Positions 54,928 to 64,000 of a DNA stretch of 64,000 nt are shown one piece after another; the first letter of the stretch is position 1, and each line of letters opens with the position of its first letter. The position numbers and the translations under genes were made by a program. This DNA is from Rhizobium acidisoli. Its GTDB lineage: Bacteria > Pseudomonadota > Alphaproteobacteria > Rhizobiales > Rhizobiaceae. The stretch covers positions 3,352,001 through 3,416,000 of the forward strand of contig NZ_CP034998.1 of the NCBI RefSeq assembly GCF_002531755.2. The letters run 5' to 3'. Below the pieces are notes generated by a model. It worked only from the letters and a program-made list of their open reading frames with translations, had not been told where the DNA came from and did not search any database.

Positions 54928-56178
54928 ATGCCGCCCGATGCCGGACGCGCCGCCGAACGGGTGGCACGTCAGTCCTACGGCAAACTGATCGCCTTTCTCG
55001 CCGCCCGCTCGCGTGACGTGCCGGCGGCGGAAGACGCTTTGTCGGAAGCGCTGGCTTCGGCCCTTCGCGTCTGGCCGGAGCGCGGCGTTCCCGACAAGCC
55101 GGAAGCCTGGCTGCTGGTGGCCGCACGCCGCAACCTGATGCAGGCCGCCCGCCACCGCACCGTCGCGGCCAATGCGCAGACGACGATAACCGTCGCCTTC
55201 GAGGAGGCGGAGGAACGCATGAACGAGGCCGGCAAAGCCATCTTTCCCGATGAGCGGCTGAAGCTGCTCTTCGCCTGCACCCATCCCGCCATCGACAGCT
55301 CCGTGCATACCGCGCTGATGCTGCAGACCGTTCTCGGCATCGAGGCGAAAACCATCGCACGGGCCTTCGTCATTTCGCCGGAGGCGATGAGCCAGCGGCT
55401 GGTGCGGGCCAAGGTGAAGATTCGCGATGCCGGCATTCCCTTCGCCGTTCCCCCTCGTCCCGCCCTGCCGGAGCGGCTCGCTGCCGTACTTTCGGCGATC
55501 TACGCCGCCTACGGCCTCGGATGGGACGGTCTCGACGGCGAGGAAGAGCGCCATTCGCTTGCCGGCGAAGCGATCTGGCTCGGCCGCGCGCTTCTGGCGG
55601 TGCTGCCGGACGAACCGGAAGCGATCGGCCTGCTATCGCTGATGCTTCACTGCGAGGCCCGCCGCAGCGCCCGGCGCGATTGCAATGGCCGATATGTGCC
55701 GCTGGACGAGCAGGATACGGCGGCCTGGAACGCGATCATGATCGCCGAGGCGGATGCGCTGCTGCGCAAGGCCGGAGGTTTTAACCGTTTCGGTTCCTTT
55801 CAGTGCCAGGCTGCGATCCAGTCCGTGCATGCGGCGCGCCGGCTTTCGGGAACGACCGACTGGCAGGCGCTGACAACGCTCTACGCGGCGCTGATCACGA
55901 TGAAACCCGCGCTCGGCGCACGCGTCGCCGAAGCAGCGGCGATCGGCAGGGCCTTGAGCGCCGCCGCCGGCCTGGAGCGGCTCGACAGGCTCGATCCGCG
56001 CGATACCGCTGCCTATCAGCCGTATTGGGCGGTGCGTGCCTTTCTTCTGGCACGCGCCGGCGACGATGCCGCGGCAGTCGACGCCTACATGACGGCGATC
56101 GGCCTCAGCGACAGTCCCGCCGTGCGTGATTTTCTCGCTGACCGGCTGAAGGAGGCGCGGCAAGCCACGCCAGGCTGA
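54928..56178 (+). CDS. ECF RNA polymerase sigma factor, ECF42 group
   Basis: The 416-aa protein has sigma-2 and sigma-4 regions in the first about 170 residues (AAEDALSEALASALRVWPERG, LLFACTHPAIDSSVHTALML, ISPEAMSQRLVRAKVKIRD) and a long C-terminal TPR-like extension (about 180-410). There is no anti-sigma factor nearby; in ECF42 the extension itself is needed for activity. It follows a YCII gene, the standard partner. Its stop abuts the convergent MotB-like gene. Confidence 0.92.
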   Translation: MPPDAGRAAERVARQSYGKLIAFLAARSRDVPAAEDALSEALASALRVWPERGVPDKPEAWLLVAARRNLMQAARHRTVAANAQTTITVAFEEAEERMNEAGKAIFPDERLKLLFACTHPAIDSSVHTALMLQTVLGIEAKTIARAFVISPEAMSQRLVRAKVKIRDAGIPFAVPPRPALPERLAAVLSAIYAAYGLGWDGLDGEEERHSLAGEAIWLGRALLAVLPDEPEAIGLLSLMLHCEARRSARRDCNGRYVPLDEQDTAAWNAIMIAEADALLRKAGGFNRFGSFQCQAAIQSVHAARRLSGTTDWQALTTLYAALITMKPALGARVAEAAAIGRALSAAAGLERLDRLDPRDTAAYQPYWAVRAFLLARAGDDAAAVDAYMTAIGLSDSPAVRDFLADRLKEARQATPG

Positions 56179-57210
56179 TTATTTCTCGGTCAGCTTCAGC
56201 TCGATGCGGCGGTTGGTGGCACGCGCATCCGGTGTTTCCCCGGGCGCGATCGGCTGGAATTCGCCGAAGCCGGCGGCAACCAGCCGGTCGGCCGGCACGC
56301 CCTGTGCAATCAGGAACTTGACAACCGAAATCGCGCGCGCCGAGGAGAGCTCCCAATTGTCGCGGTAGCGGCCCGTCCCGGCCAGCGGCACATTGTCTGT
56401 GTGGCCGTCGACACGCAGCACCCAGTTGATCTCCGGCGGAATTTCCTTGGCGAGATCGAGAAGAGCCGCGGCGAGTTTGCCCATCTCAGTTTGTCCCTCC
56501 GGATTGAGATCGGCGCCGCCCGAGGGAAACAGCACTTCCGATTGGAAGACGAACCGGTCGCCGACGATGCGGATATTCTCGCGGTCGGAAAGGATCTCGC
56601 GCAGGCGGCCGAAAAAGTCGGAACGGTAGCGGTTCAACTCCTGCACGCGCGCGGCGAGCGCAACGTTGAGGCGGCTGCCGAGATCGGCGATCTTGGTCTG
56701 CGAGACCCGGTCTTTCTCCTCCGAAGCCTGAAGGGCTGCTTCGACGGCGGCGATCTGGCTGCGTAGTGCTGCAATCTGCTGGTTCAGCAGTTCGACCTGG
56801 CTCAGTGCCCGTTCGCTGACCTGCTTCTGCTCGTCAAGCTCCTGCGTCATCGCGCCGATCCGCTTCTGCGCGGCGTCCTGACCGCCGGACCCGGCGTTCA
56901 GCAGCGCCTGCAGCCGCGACCGATCGCCCTCGGCACTGGCAAGCGAGGCCTGCAGATTGGCGACCGAATCCTGGAGGTCCTGATTGCTGCCCTTTTCCAA
57001 CGCAAGAAGCTGCGTCAGCTCGTTGATCTGGCTGTTGAGGCGACCGAGCACCTCATCGCGTCCGGTAATCTCACGGCTGAGGATGAACTGCCCGACGACG
57101 AAGACCGTCAGCAAGAACATGATCGAGATGAGCAGCGTCGACAGCGCGTCAACGAAGCCCGGCCAATAATCCACCGTGCGTTCACGGCGCCGGTTGCGGG
57201 CAAGAGCCAT
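56179..57210 (-). CDS. MotB-like OmpA-domain protein, partner of the MotA-like gene
   Basis: The 343-aa protein has a short cytoplasmic start, one membrane helix with a possible proton-carrying Asp (YWPGFVDALSTLLISIMFLL), a long coiled coil (about 45-180), and a C-terminal OmpA/peptidoglycan-binding domain (FVFQSEVLFPSGGADLNPEG, RVDGHTDNVPLAGTGRYRDN). This is the layout of MotB, but no flagellar genes adjoin. It overlaps none of its neighbours and is 3 bp after the MotA-like gene, so they are cotranscribed. Confidence 0.88.
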   Translation of the reverse strand: MALARNRRRERTVDYWPGFVDALSTLLISIMFLLTVFVVGQFILSREITGRDEVLGRLNSQINELTQLLALEKGSNQDLQDSVANLQASLASAEGDRSRLQALLNAGSGGQDAAQKRIGAMTQELDEQKQVSERALSQVELLNQQIAALRSQIAAVEAALQASEEKDRVSQTKIADLGSRLNVALAARVQELNRYRSDFFGRLREILSDRENIRIVGDRFVFQSEVLFPSGGADLNPEGQTEMGKLAAALLDLAKEIPPEINWVLRVDGHTDNVPLAGTGRYRDNWELSSARAISVVKFLIAQGVPADRLVAAGFGEFQPIAPGETPDARATNRRIELKLTEK

Positions 57211-57213
57211 GGC

Positions 57214-58341
57214 TTACTTGCCCTCGCTCTTTTCTGCCTGGCTGGCGCGGTCGCGCACGCGCTCGCTCCGGTCGCCGGCGCGCTCCTGAACGCCGATGCG
57301 TTCGGCCAGCCGGTCGAGCGTGCGGCGCATCGCCTTGGCCTCGTCCTGTTGCGCCTCGATCCAGTCGCGCAGCATCTGCTGCTCGTTGCGCATGTTCTTG
57401 ACCAGACCCTGAATGCCTTCGGCAAGGCTCGCCATGGCGGCGACCGAGCGCTGGCTGCCGGCGCCCCCCTCTTCGGAGACCTTGCGCAGATAATCGGAGA
57501 GCGCACGCATATCGTCCGAGGAAGCGCCGGCAACGGCGTCGAGGGCCGGCGCCAGGTCGGAGCCGACATCGGTGACCGAGGAGAGCCAGTTTTCCAGCTC
57601 CATGTAAAAGCGGTTTTGCGCGCGGCCGGCCTGAAGGTCGAGGAAGCCGAGAATGAGTGAGCCGGAAAGACCGAGCAGCGAGGAGGAAAAGGCCTGGCCC
57701 ATGCCCGAAAGCGGCGTGGAAAGCCCTTCCTTCAGCGCCGCGAGCACATCCCCCGTTCCGTTCGAGCCGGCATCGAGCGACTGGATGACCATGCTGATCG
57801 AACCGATCGTGCCGATCAGGCCCCAGAAGGTGCCGAGCAGGCCGAGGAAAACGAGAAGGCCGATCAGGTAGCGCGAGACATCGCGCGATTCGTCGAGGCG
57901 GGTGGCGATGGAATCGAGAATCGAGCGCAGCGCCGTCGTCGATAGCGCCACCGAGGACTTGCGGCTGCCGATCAGCGCCCGCATCGGCGCGAGCAGCCGC
58001 GGATTGCGGTTGACCTTGTCGGCGCTGCCGGCGGCGCGGAACGAATTGAACCAGCGCACTTCGGGGCGAAGCGCCAGCACATGGTTGAAAACAAGAATGA
58101 TTCCGACTGCGAGAACACCGACGATCAGGCCGTTGAGGCCCGGATTGTGCATGAAAGCGGTCTGCGTCTGCCGGAAGAGGATAGCGGCGATAAAACCGAC
58201 GATGACGAGGAAAAGCAGCATCGTCCAGAGGAAGGGCATGGGGCTCGAAAGCCTGTAGGCATAACCGCTGGCCGTCTTTTCGGTGGAGCCGATCTCCGCC
58301 ACATTCACATTTTCCATAGGGTCCGCTGCCTCCGGAGTCAT
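57214..58341 (-). CDS. MotA/TolQ/ExbB proton channel family protein
   Basis: The 375-aa protein has four membrane helices, two near residues 35-57 and 69-92 and two in the conserved MotA/TolQ block (RYLIGLLVFLGLLGTFWGLI about 160-185, and FSSSLLGLSGSLILGFLDL about 218-240), then a cytosolic tail with coiled-coil features (residues 300-375). With the downstream MotB-like gene it should form an ion-driven membrane motor of unknown task. Start MTPEAADP is used; MENVNVAE eight codons later is possible. Confidence 0.87.
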   Translation of the reverse strand: MTPEAADPMENVNVAEIGSTEKTASGYAYRLSSPMPFLWTMLLFLVIVGFIAAILFRQTQTAFMHNPGLNGLIVGVLAVGIILVFNHVLALRPEVRWFNSFRAAGSADKVNRNPRLLAPMRALIGSRKSSVALSTTALRSILDSIATRLDESRDVSRYLIGLLVFLGLLGTFWGLIGTIGSISMVIQSLDAGSNGTGDVLAALKEGLSTPLSGMGQAFSSSLLGLSGSLILGFLDLQAGRAQNRFYMELENWLSSVTDVGSDLAPALDAVAGASSDDMRALSDYLRKVSEEGGAGSQRSVAAMASLAEGIQGLVKNMRNEQQMLRDWIEAQQDEAKAMRRTLDRLAERIGVQERAGDRSERVRDRASQAEKSEGK

Positions 58342-58429
58342 TGCTGGCGGAGACTAGAGCAACATTGTGCCGAATTGAAGTATGCCGAGGCGAAAACCGT
58401 GACTTTACAACAGCCGGATTTTCGTCCGC

Positions 58430-59230
58430 TCACTTGGCGGGAATTGGCCGCTTGACGACTTCGATCAGCGCCTTGTGGATGGCTTCGTTGCCGGCGACGA
58501 TCGCGCCGCTCTCCAGAATGGCCGTGCCGCCGTCCCAATCGGTGGCGAATCCGCCGGCTTCGCGGATGAGCAGGATGCCGGCCGCCATGTCCCACGGCGC
58601 AAGCTCGGCCTCCCAGAAACCATCGAAACGCCCGGCGGCGACATAGGCGAGATCGAGCGTCGGCGATCCCAAGCGGCGGATGCCCGCCACTTCGCCCATC
58701 ACGTGGCGAAGCTCGACCAGGAACTTGCCGTGATTGCGCTTGCCGAGCGCCGGCACGCCGCAGCCGATGACGCAATCCGACAGCGCGCGACGTGCGGCGA
58801 CGCGCAGGCGCCGGTCGTTGAGGAAGGCGCCGCCCCCGCGCTCGGCGGTATAGAGTTCATCGGTCGCCGGATTGAAGATGACCGCGGCGACAATTTCGCC
58901 ATTGCGTTCGAGCGCGATCGAGACGGCGAAGGCCGGGATGCCGTGCAGGAAGTTCGTCGTGCCGTCGAGCGGATCGACGATCCAGCGATGCGCGCCGTCC
59001 GTGCCCTTGATCTCCTCGCTTTCCTCGCCGAGGAAGCCATAGGTCGGACGCGCCTTGAGCAGTTCTTCCCTGACGATCTTCTCGGCCTTGCGGTCGGCGG
59101 TGGAAACAAAGTCACCCGGTCCCTTCACCGAAACCTGCAGGTTCTGCACTTCACCGAAATCACGCCCCAGCGATTTTCCTGCCTTGAGGGCAGCCTGAAC
59201 CATGACATTGAGAAGAGCTGAACGGGCCAT
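58430..59230 (-). CDS. suhB: Inositol monophosphatase family protein SuhB
   Basis: The 266-aa phosphatase has the Mg2+ motifs of the family: FLGEESEEIKG (Glu), WIVDPLDGTTNFLHGIP (Asp-Pro-Leu-Asp-Gly-Thr) and WDMAAGILLIREAGG. It likely hydrolyses inositol or related phosphates; SuhB homologues also affect ribosome assembly. The ATG at 59230 follows AAGGAAA and gives the usual length. Confidence 0.92.
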   Translation of the reverse strand: MARSALLNVMVQAALKAGKSLGRDFGEVQNLQVSVKGPGDFVSTADRKAEKIVREELLKARPTYGFLGEESEEIKGTDGAHRWIVDPLDGTTNFLHGIPAFAVSIALERNGEIVAAVIFNPATDELYTAERGGGAFLNDRRLRVAARRALSDCVIGCGVPALGKRNHGKFLVELRHVMGEVAGIRRLGSPTLDLAYVAAGRFDGFWEAELAPWDMAAGILLIREAGGFATDWDGGTAILESGAIVAGNEAIHKALIEVVKRPIPAK

Positions 59231-59427
59231 CGGCGCATTTCCTTGGGACTGATACGAGGTGCGCGCTGCCAGGGGCGGGAAGTGTCCCTGAACTTGCATG
59301 ACAGGCAGCGCTGCAAAGATTGGCGGCCTCAAGACCACAAAATCAGGGAAATTTCAAGGGGACACACGCATGGCTGCCATCCTGTGCCGGAAACCGGGAT
59401 CGATACTGGACTGTCTGACAAACAGTC

Positions 59428-60525
59428 TCAGAATTTCTGCTGCGCCATCAGCACTTCGCGGGCGATCTGATCGAGCGGCAGGATACGGTCGACCCCGCCC
59501 TTGGCGATCGCCTCTTTCGGCATGCCGAAAACGACCGAACTCGCCTCGTCCTGCGCCACCGTATAGGCGCCCACCTCATGCATTTCCAGCATGCCGCGCG
59601 CACCATCATCACCCATGCCGGTCATGATGATCCCCATGGCGTTCGAGCCGGCCGAGCGCGCCGCCGAACGAAAGAGCACGTCGACGGAAGGCCGGTGCCG
59701 CGATACCAGCGGCCCGGTCTTTACGCTCACATAATAGCGCGCACCCTGGCGTTCGAGCAGCATATGCTTGTCGCCTGGCGCGATCAGCACGTGGCCGCGC
59801 AGCACGGGATCGCCGTCGACGGCTTCCTTGACCTCGACCTCGCAGAGACCGTTCAGCCGTTTGGCGAAGGCGGCGGTGAATTTTTCCGGCATATGCTGGA
59901 CAATCACCATGCCGGGCGCATTTGCCGGCAGCTCCTCCAGAAACTCGCGCAGCGCTTCGGTGCCGCCGGTGGAGGCGCCGACGCAGACGACCATTTCCGT
60001 CGTCTTCGCCATAGCCCGCCCCGTCGGCGGCGGCAGCATCGCATCCGCCGTCAGCTTTTTGGTCGGCCCGTCGGCCGAAGCCGAGCGGATGGTTCCGGCA
60101 GCGCGGCGGACGGTGGTAAGCCGAGCATGCGAGGCGCTCTTGACGATTTCGCGAATGCGTATCGCATCATCCGAAAGACTGTCGGCGGCCCCGATCTTCG
60201 ACTTCAAAATGACGTCGACAGCGCCGGCCTCCAGCGCCTGGATCAGCGTTTCCGAACCGGCTTCCGTCAGCGACGAGCACATCACGACAGGGATCGGCCG
60301 CTGCGCCATCAGTTTGCGCAGGAAAGTGATGCCATCCATGCGCGGCATCTCGACATCGAGCGTGATGACGTCGGGGATTTCTTCCAGCAGCTTGCGCGCC
60401 GCCACGAAGGGGTCGGACGCCACCGCCATGATCTCGATATCGGGATCCTGCTCCAGCACATGCGTCAGTGTCTGACGGATGCTCGCGGAATCGTCGATGA
60501 TGAGAACGCGGATTTTCTTAGCCAT
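59428..60525 (-). CDS. cheB: Chemotaxis protein-glutamate methylesterase CheB
   Basis: CheB removes methyl groups from chemoreceptors after phosphorylation. The 365-aa protein has a receiver domain (acidic DD at 11-12, phosphorylated D57 in [12 protein letters not shown]), a variable linker, and a methylesterase domain with the triad S185 (GASTGGTE), H211 (QHMPEKF) and Asp in [10 protein letters not shown]. It ends the cluster chemoreceptor-cheW-cheR-cheB. The order suggests a separate chemosensory pathway; cheA and cheY are not in the window. Confidence 0.96.
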   Translation of the reverse strand: MAKKIRVLIIDDSASIRQTLTHVLEQDPDIEIMAVASDPFVAARKLLEEIPDVITLDVEMPRMDGITFLRKLMAQRPIPVVMCSSLTEAGSETLIQALEAGAVDVILKSKIGAADSLSDDAIRIREIVKSASHARLTTVRRAAGTIRSASADGPTKKLTADAMLPPPTGRAMAKTTEMVVCVGASTGGTEALREFLEELPANAPGMVIVQHMPEKFTAAFAKRLNGLCEVEVKEAVDGDPVLRGHVLIAPGDKHMLLERQGARYYVSVKTGPLVSRHRPSVDVLFRSAARSAGSNAMGIIMTGMGDDGARGMLEMHEVGAYTVAQDEASSVVFGMPKEAIAKGGVDRILPLDQIAREVLMAQQKF

Positions 60526-60532
60526 GAAGCCT

Positions 60533-61390
60533 CTAAATGCGCTGAAACACCGTGTTCGAGACCTGCTTCAACGGCAGATCGAAACCGGTGATCGATTCGG
60601 AATGGCCGATGAACATGTACCCTCCCTTCGCCAGGCAATCGCAGAGGCGGTTGAGCACGCCGGCCTGAGTCTGCTTGTCAAAGTAGATCAGCACATTGCG
60701 GCAGAAGATGACGTGCATCGGCTCGCCGATCGGGTATTTCTCGTCCATCAGGTTCATGCGGGCAAAGCCGATCCTGCTGCGCAGTTTCGGCGTGATGCGC
60801 ACCTCCCGCCGATCCGGCTGCTTGGCCGTCAGCACGTATTTGCGCTGCAGGTCGCGCGGCACCGGCGCGATGAGATCTTCCGGGTAGATGCCCCGGCGGG
60901 CCGTCTGCAGCACGTCGGTGGAAAGATCGGTCGCCAGCACGCTGTAGGAGACGTCGTTACGGCCTTCGGTGAATTCCGCCAGCACCATCGCCATCGTATA
61001 GGGTTCGGCGCCGGTCGAGCAGGCCGAACTCCAGGTACGAATGGTGCGGACGCCGCTGCCGGCGATCGCCGGCAAGGCCACGCTCTGCATATAGTCGAAA
61101 TGTTTGGCTTCGCGGAAGAAGTCGGTCTTGTTGGTCGTCACCACGTCGATCAGGTAGACGGTTTCCTGGGCAAGGCCATCCTGATTGAACAGGAAGTCGC
61201 AATAATCGTCGAAGGTCGCATGATTGGTTGCCCGAAGGCGGCGCCTCAGCCGCCCCTCGAGCATCGTCAGCTTGGCCGGGGGCATCTTGATGCCGCTATA
61301 GTCGTAGATGAACCGGGCAAGCTTGTCGAAATTGCGCTTGCTGATCCGGTCGCCCGGCAATTGGGTTTCCACCGCTGCTGCCATACTCAT
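60533..61390 (-). CDS. cheR: Chemotaxis protein methyltransferase CheR
   Basis: CheR uses S-adenosylmethionine to methylate chemoreceptor glutamates. The 285-aa protein has an N-terminal all-helical domain ([17 protein letters not shown]), the [12 protein letters not shown] entry of the fold, SAM-binding [16 protein letters not shown], and [16 protein letters not shown]. The ATG at 61390 follows GGAG; a TTG three codons earlier is in frame. It lies 7 bp before cheB and 29 bp after cheW. Confidence 0.95.
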   Translation of the reverse strand: MSMAAAVETQLPGDRISKRNFDKLARFIYDYSGIKMPPAKLTMLEGRLRRRLRATNHATFDDYCDFLFNQDGLAQETVYLIDVVTTNKTDFFREAKHFDYMQSVALPAIAGSGVRTIRTWSSACSTGAEPYTMAMVLAEFTEGRNDVSYSVLATDLSTDVLQTARRGIYPEDLIAPVPRDLQRKYVLTAKQPDRREVRITPKLRSRIGFARMNLMDEKYPIGEPMHVIFCRNVLIYFDKQTQAGVLNRLCDCLAKGGYMFIGHSESITGFDLPLKQVSNTVFQRI

Positions 61391-61419
61391 GAAACGCAAT
61401 ACTCCGAGTGACGCGGCGG

Positions 61420-61896
61420 TCAGGCCGCCGATTGCAGTGCAGAGGCGTCCTCGCGCGACAGCAGCCGCGCGAGATCGATGATGACGACAAAGCCGTTTTC
61501 ACGGCGAACGACGCCGGCGATATAGTCCGAACGCCAGCGCACACCGATATCGGGCGCCGCCTCGATCTGGTCACGCCGAAACGGCGTGACCTCGAAGACG
61601 CGGTCGGCAACGAGGCCGAGAGTGAGAAGCCGGCTTTCCATCGGCACGTCGAGGACGAGCACCCGCGTATGCGGTGTCGGCTCGGTCTTCGTCATGCCGA
61701 GCTTCAATCGAAGATCGATCGTCGGCACGCCCTGCCCGCGCACATCGCGCAGGCCGAGCAGATAGTCGGGACCATTCGGAATCTTGAAAGCTTCCGCATA
61801 GTCGAGGATTTCCCGGACGACCTCGACCGGCACGGCGAAAATCTCCTCGCCGAGGCTGAAGGTCACGAATTGCGCTTCCAGAGATGTTGGAGCCAT
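61420..61896 (-). CDS. cheW: Chemotaxis coupling protein CheW
   Basis: CheW couples chemoreceptors to CheA. The 158-aa protein is a double beta-barrel CheW domain: FVTFSLGEEIFAVPVEVVREIL, LLGLRDVRGQGVPTIDLRLKLG, and the late VVRRENGFVVIIDLARLL. Its ATG is 2 bp after the chemoreceptor stop, so translation is coupled. Confidence 0.95.
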   Translation of the reverse strand: MAPTSLEAQFVTFSLGEEIFAVPVEVVREILDYAEAFKIPNGPDYLLGLRDVRGQGVPTIDLRLKLGMTKTEPTPHTRVLVLDVPMESRLLTLGLVADRVFEVTPFRRDQIEAAPDIGVRWRSDYIAGVVRRENGFVVIIDLARLLSREDASALQSAA

Positions 61897-61898
61897 GA

Positions 61899-63707
61899 TC
61901 AGGCGCTTTCCTTAAATTCGACGTCCCCATCATCGGGACCGCCCATGGAGAGATCGAGAGCGAAGCCCTTTGCCCGCGCCTGCTGACCGGCGACGCTGTT
62001 GGCGGCGAGCTTCCTGCCGCCGAGGCTGCGGCCGGCGACGGGCGCCGAGCTGCGGACCGTTACCCTGGCGGCCGGCATGCGGGATTGGCGATCGCCGGCC
62101 GTATCGACCTTGAAGAAGGCGATCGACGTCTGCAGCTCTTCGGCCTGGCTTGCGAGCTCTTCCGAGGTCGCAGACATTTGCTCGGAGGCGCCGGCATTCT
62201 GCTGCGTCACCCGATCGAGCTGCTGGATCGCTTCGTTGATCTGGCCGGCACCGATATCCTGTTCGCGGCAGGCGGCGCTGATTTCCGAAACCAGCTCGGC
62301 CGTTTTACGGATATCGGGCACCAGCCGGCCGAGCATGTCGCCGGCGTCCTGGGCGGCCTTGACCGTATCGCTCGACATCGAGCTGATTTCGGCGGCGGCC
62401 GATTGGCTGCGTTCGGCAAGCTTGCGCACTTCCGAAGCGACGACCGCAAAACCCTTGCCGTGCTCGCCGGCACGCGCCGCTTCGACGGCGGCGTTGAGCG
62501 CCAGCAAGTCCGTCTGGCGGGCGATTTCCTGGACGATGCCGATCTTCTCGGCGATGGTCCGCATCGCCTGCACGGCGCGCGACACCGCTTCGCCGCTCAT
62601 CTCCGCATCCTTGGCCGACTGGCGGGCGATCTTTTCCGTCTGGGCAGCGTTATCGGCATTCTGCTTGATGTTGGCAGCCATTTGTTCCATCGAGGCGGAA
62701 GCCTCTTCAGCCGAAGCGGCCTGTTCGCTGGCCCCCTGCGATACCTGTTCCGAGCTCGAAGACAGTTCTTGGCTGCCGGCCGAAACATTTTCCGCGGCCG
62801 CGGCAGCATCGGCAACCACGCCACGCAGGCGCTCGACCATCTGCTCAAGCGCCAAGCCAAGCATATCCTTGTCGGAAAGTGGTTTGGGGGATACCGTCAG
62901 GTCGCCGTTCGAAATCTGGTTGGCGATCTCAGCGGTGTTGCGGAGATTATCCATCATGACATTGATCGTGTTGACCAAATCTTTGATCTCGTCGTTGCTC
63001 TTGATCTCGATCTTCTGATTCAGGTCACCGATGGCGGCGGCGGCGGCAACATTCATGATCTTGCGCAGACCGCTGTTGACGCCGAGCGCAATCCAAAGCG
63101 CAGCGGCGAAAGCGATTAGGGAAGCGCCGAGCGCGATGCCGATCAGCGTGTTCTTCGTCGAACTATAGAGAACGTCGGTGTCATTATCGGCTTGCGTCAT
63201 CGACTTCTGCTGAAGCGTGACGAGCGTCTCAAAAACATCTTCGAGTTCCGTGACGACAGCGCGAACTTCTCCCGACGATAGCGCCGCGGCCGCGGCCCTG
63301 TCGCCGCTTTCCTGGAGGGAGGCGACTTTGTTGGAGCTCTCGTCGAAGCGTTTGGCTAGATCGATCAGCCTGTCCCAGGAAGGCCTGCCCTCGGCAGTTG
63401 CGAGTTGCTGACCGCTTGTCGCGAAGGCGAGCATTTCATCCCTGCTTTTCGCCGAGTTCTGATAGTCCTTCATCGCCACTTCGGGATTCATTTCCAGAAG
63501 GGCATTTTTCTGCCAGCGAACGGCATTAAGCTCGGCAGTCTTTGCTTCCAGAGCCAGTTCCAGCCTTTTTGCAGGACCAGAAACAAGGTCGCTGACAGCG
63601 TCGTTCAGCGAGCTGAGGCTGATGATCCCATAAACCGCGCTGCCCACCAGCAATAAAATGACAAAGCCGAACGCGGCTGCGAGCTTAAGTTTGATCGTAA
63701 TACGCAT
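61899..63707 (-). CDS. Methyl-accepting chemotaxis protein, 4HB-type sensor
   Basis: The 602-aa receptor has helix 1 at about residues 8-28, a four-helix-bundle periplasmic sensor, helix 2 at about 188-209, a HAMP domain, and a cytoplasmic signalling domain with tip [20 protein letters not shown] and [19 protein letters not shown]. The C-terminus ends GDVEFKESA, which resembles a tether. It is followed by cheW. The ATG at 63707 follows AGGA; the frame extends upstream only in unlike sequence. Confidence 0.94.
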   Translation of the reverse strand: MRITIKLKLAAAFGFVILLLVGSAVYGIISLSSLNDAVSDLVSGPAKRLELALEAKTAELNAVRWQKNALLEMNPEVAMKDYQNSAKSRDEMLAFATSGQQLATAEGRPSWDRLIDLAKRFDESSNKVASLQESGDRAAAAALSSGEVRAVVTELEDVFETLVTLQQKSMTQADNDTDVLYSSTKNTLIGIALGASLIAFAAALWIALGVNSGLRKIMNVAAAAAIGDLNQKIEIKSNDEIKDLVNTINVMMDNLRNTAEIANQISNGDLTVSPKPLSDKDMLGLALEQMVERLRGVVADAAAAAENVSAGSQELSSSSEQVSQGASEQAASAEEASASMEQMAANIKQNADNAAQTEKIARQSAKDAEMSGEAVSRAVQAMRTIAEKIGIVQEIARQTDLLALNAAVEAARAGEHGKGFAVVASEVRKLAERSQSAAAEISSMSSDTVKAAQDAGDMLGRLVPDIRKTAELVSEISAACREQDIGAGQINEAIQQLDRVTQQNAGASEQMSATSEELASQAEELQTSIAFFKVDTAGDRQSRMPAARVTVRSSAPVAGRSLGGRKLAANSVAGQQARAKGFALDLSMGGPDDGDVEFKESA

Positions 63708-63921
63708 CTCAATATTCCTCTCAGAGAGCGAAGCAATAAATGTGGGCCGGGGGCGCGGCATCATGCAGCAAAAGAAATTCCGGCAGGCAAGACAGGCCGC
63801 CAAAAATCGGCGGACTTTCATTCCCGGCGCCCGCAAGCGCCGGAAACCTAGGTCGCGGGCCATACTAGCCGGCCCGCGACAGCTGTGAGGGGGAGTGCCC
63901 AAGCTTTCCCCAGAGGCGGCG

Positions 63922-64000
63922 CTACGCGCTCTCCCTAAACTCGTCATCCACGGTGTCGGGACCGCCCATCGACATGTCGAGCGCAAACCCCTTCACGCGG
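63922..64000 (-). CDS. Second chemoreceptor, C-terminal end only
   Basis: The 26 visible codons end [23 protein letters not shown], nearly the same tail as the adjacent receptor ([23 protein letters not shown]). This shows a tandem duplicated chemoreceptor whose body lies beyond the window. The 214-bp gap to the next receptor shows no gene. Confidence 0.85.
   Translation of the reverse strand, partial: RVKGFALDMSMGGPDTVDDEFRESA

Noticed and set aside
56179..58341. Zorya-type defence (ZorA/ZorB)
   Set aside because: The MotA-like/MotB-like pair resembles ZorAB, but the MotA-like protein lacks the very long tail and no ZorC, ZorD or ZorE gene adjoins; suhB and a sigma factor flank it.

Overview
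This is a GC-rich (about 60%) chromosomal window whose gene content and order fit a fast-growing Rhizobiaceae, most likely the Rhizobium leguminosarum/etli group. Pointers are the tol-pal operon beside an sqdBDC sulfolipid cluster, ruvCAB, lpiA-acvB, the zapA/6S RNA/tkt/gap/pgk/fba glycolytic block, rcdA with CtrA boxes, and several palindromic intergenic repeats of the kind scattered through rhizobial genomes. The species assignment is inference from recognised proteins, not from a marker gene.

Layout. 1-4.8 kb: envelope-constriction operon tolQ-tolR-tolA-(TolA domain III paralogue)-tolB-pal, read leftward, then ybgC. 5.4-8.6 kb: sqdB, sqdD, sqdC for sulfoquinovosyl diacylglycerol. 8.6-14.4 kb: a rhizobial hypothetical, 5-formyl-THF cyclo-ligase, ymdB, an AT-richer orphan gene that looks acquired, a metallo-beta-lactamase-fold gene with a probable N-terminal frameshift, a PPOX protein and yebC. 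14.4-18 kb: a flavin monooxygenase and a large chemoreceptor. 18.1-23.1 kb: ruvC, an inserted vapBC module, ruvA, ruvB, then phosphoesterase, Nudix and DinB genes. 23.1-27.1 kb: lpiA-acvB, which make and turn over lysyl-phosphatidylglycerol. 27.3-34.9 kb: DoxX, an MscS-type channel, a 6-phosphogluconate dehydrogenase, an ArsR/SRPBCC divergent pair, an SDR and a secreted phytase-like esterase.

35-45.1 kb: 6S RNA, zapA and a DUF4164 gene on one side, and tkt, gap, a K+/H+ antiporter, pgk and class I fba on the other. 45.4-52.8 kb: phzF, MFS, DUF1192, rcdA, rpmE, an ABC exporter and an orphan Bug-type binding protein. 52.87-53.91 kb: a complete IS481-type element with a 6-bp NCTAGN duplication. 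54-59.2 kb: DUF1508, a YCII/ECF42 sigma pair, a MotA-like/OmpA-tailed MotB-like pair, and suhB. 59.4-64 kb: cheB, cheR, cheW and two tandem chemoreceptors, the last running off the end.

The most notable items are a secreted stand-alone copy of TolA domain III inside the tol operon, a toxin-antitoxin module with its own promoter/operator wedged into ruvCAB whose PIN toxin has Asn at a normally acidic position, two perfect TTAA-N7-TTAA sites upstream of rcdA with related TTAACCAT elements at both ends of the tol operon, an IS whose transposase stop codon comes from the target duplication, and a tandem 22-bp repeat between ybgC and sqdB. No clearly new multi-gene system was found. No tRNA, rRNA, CRISPR or prophage was seen.
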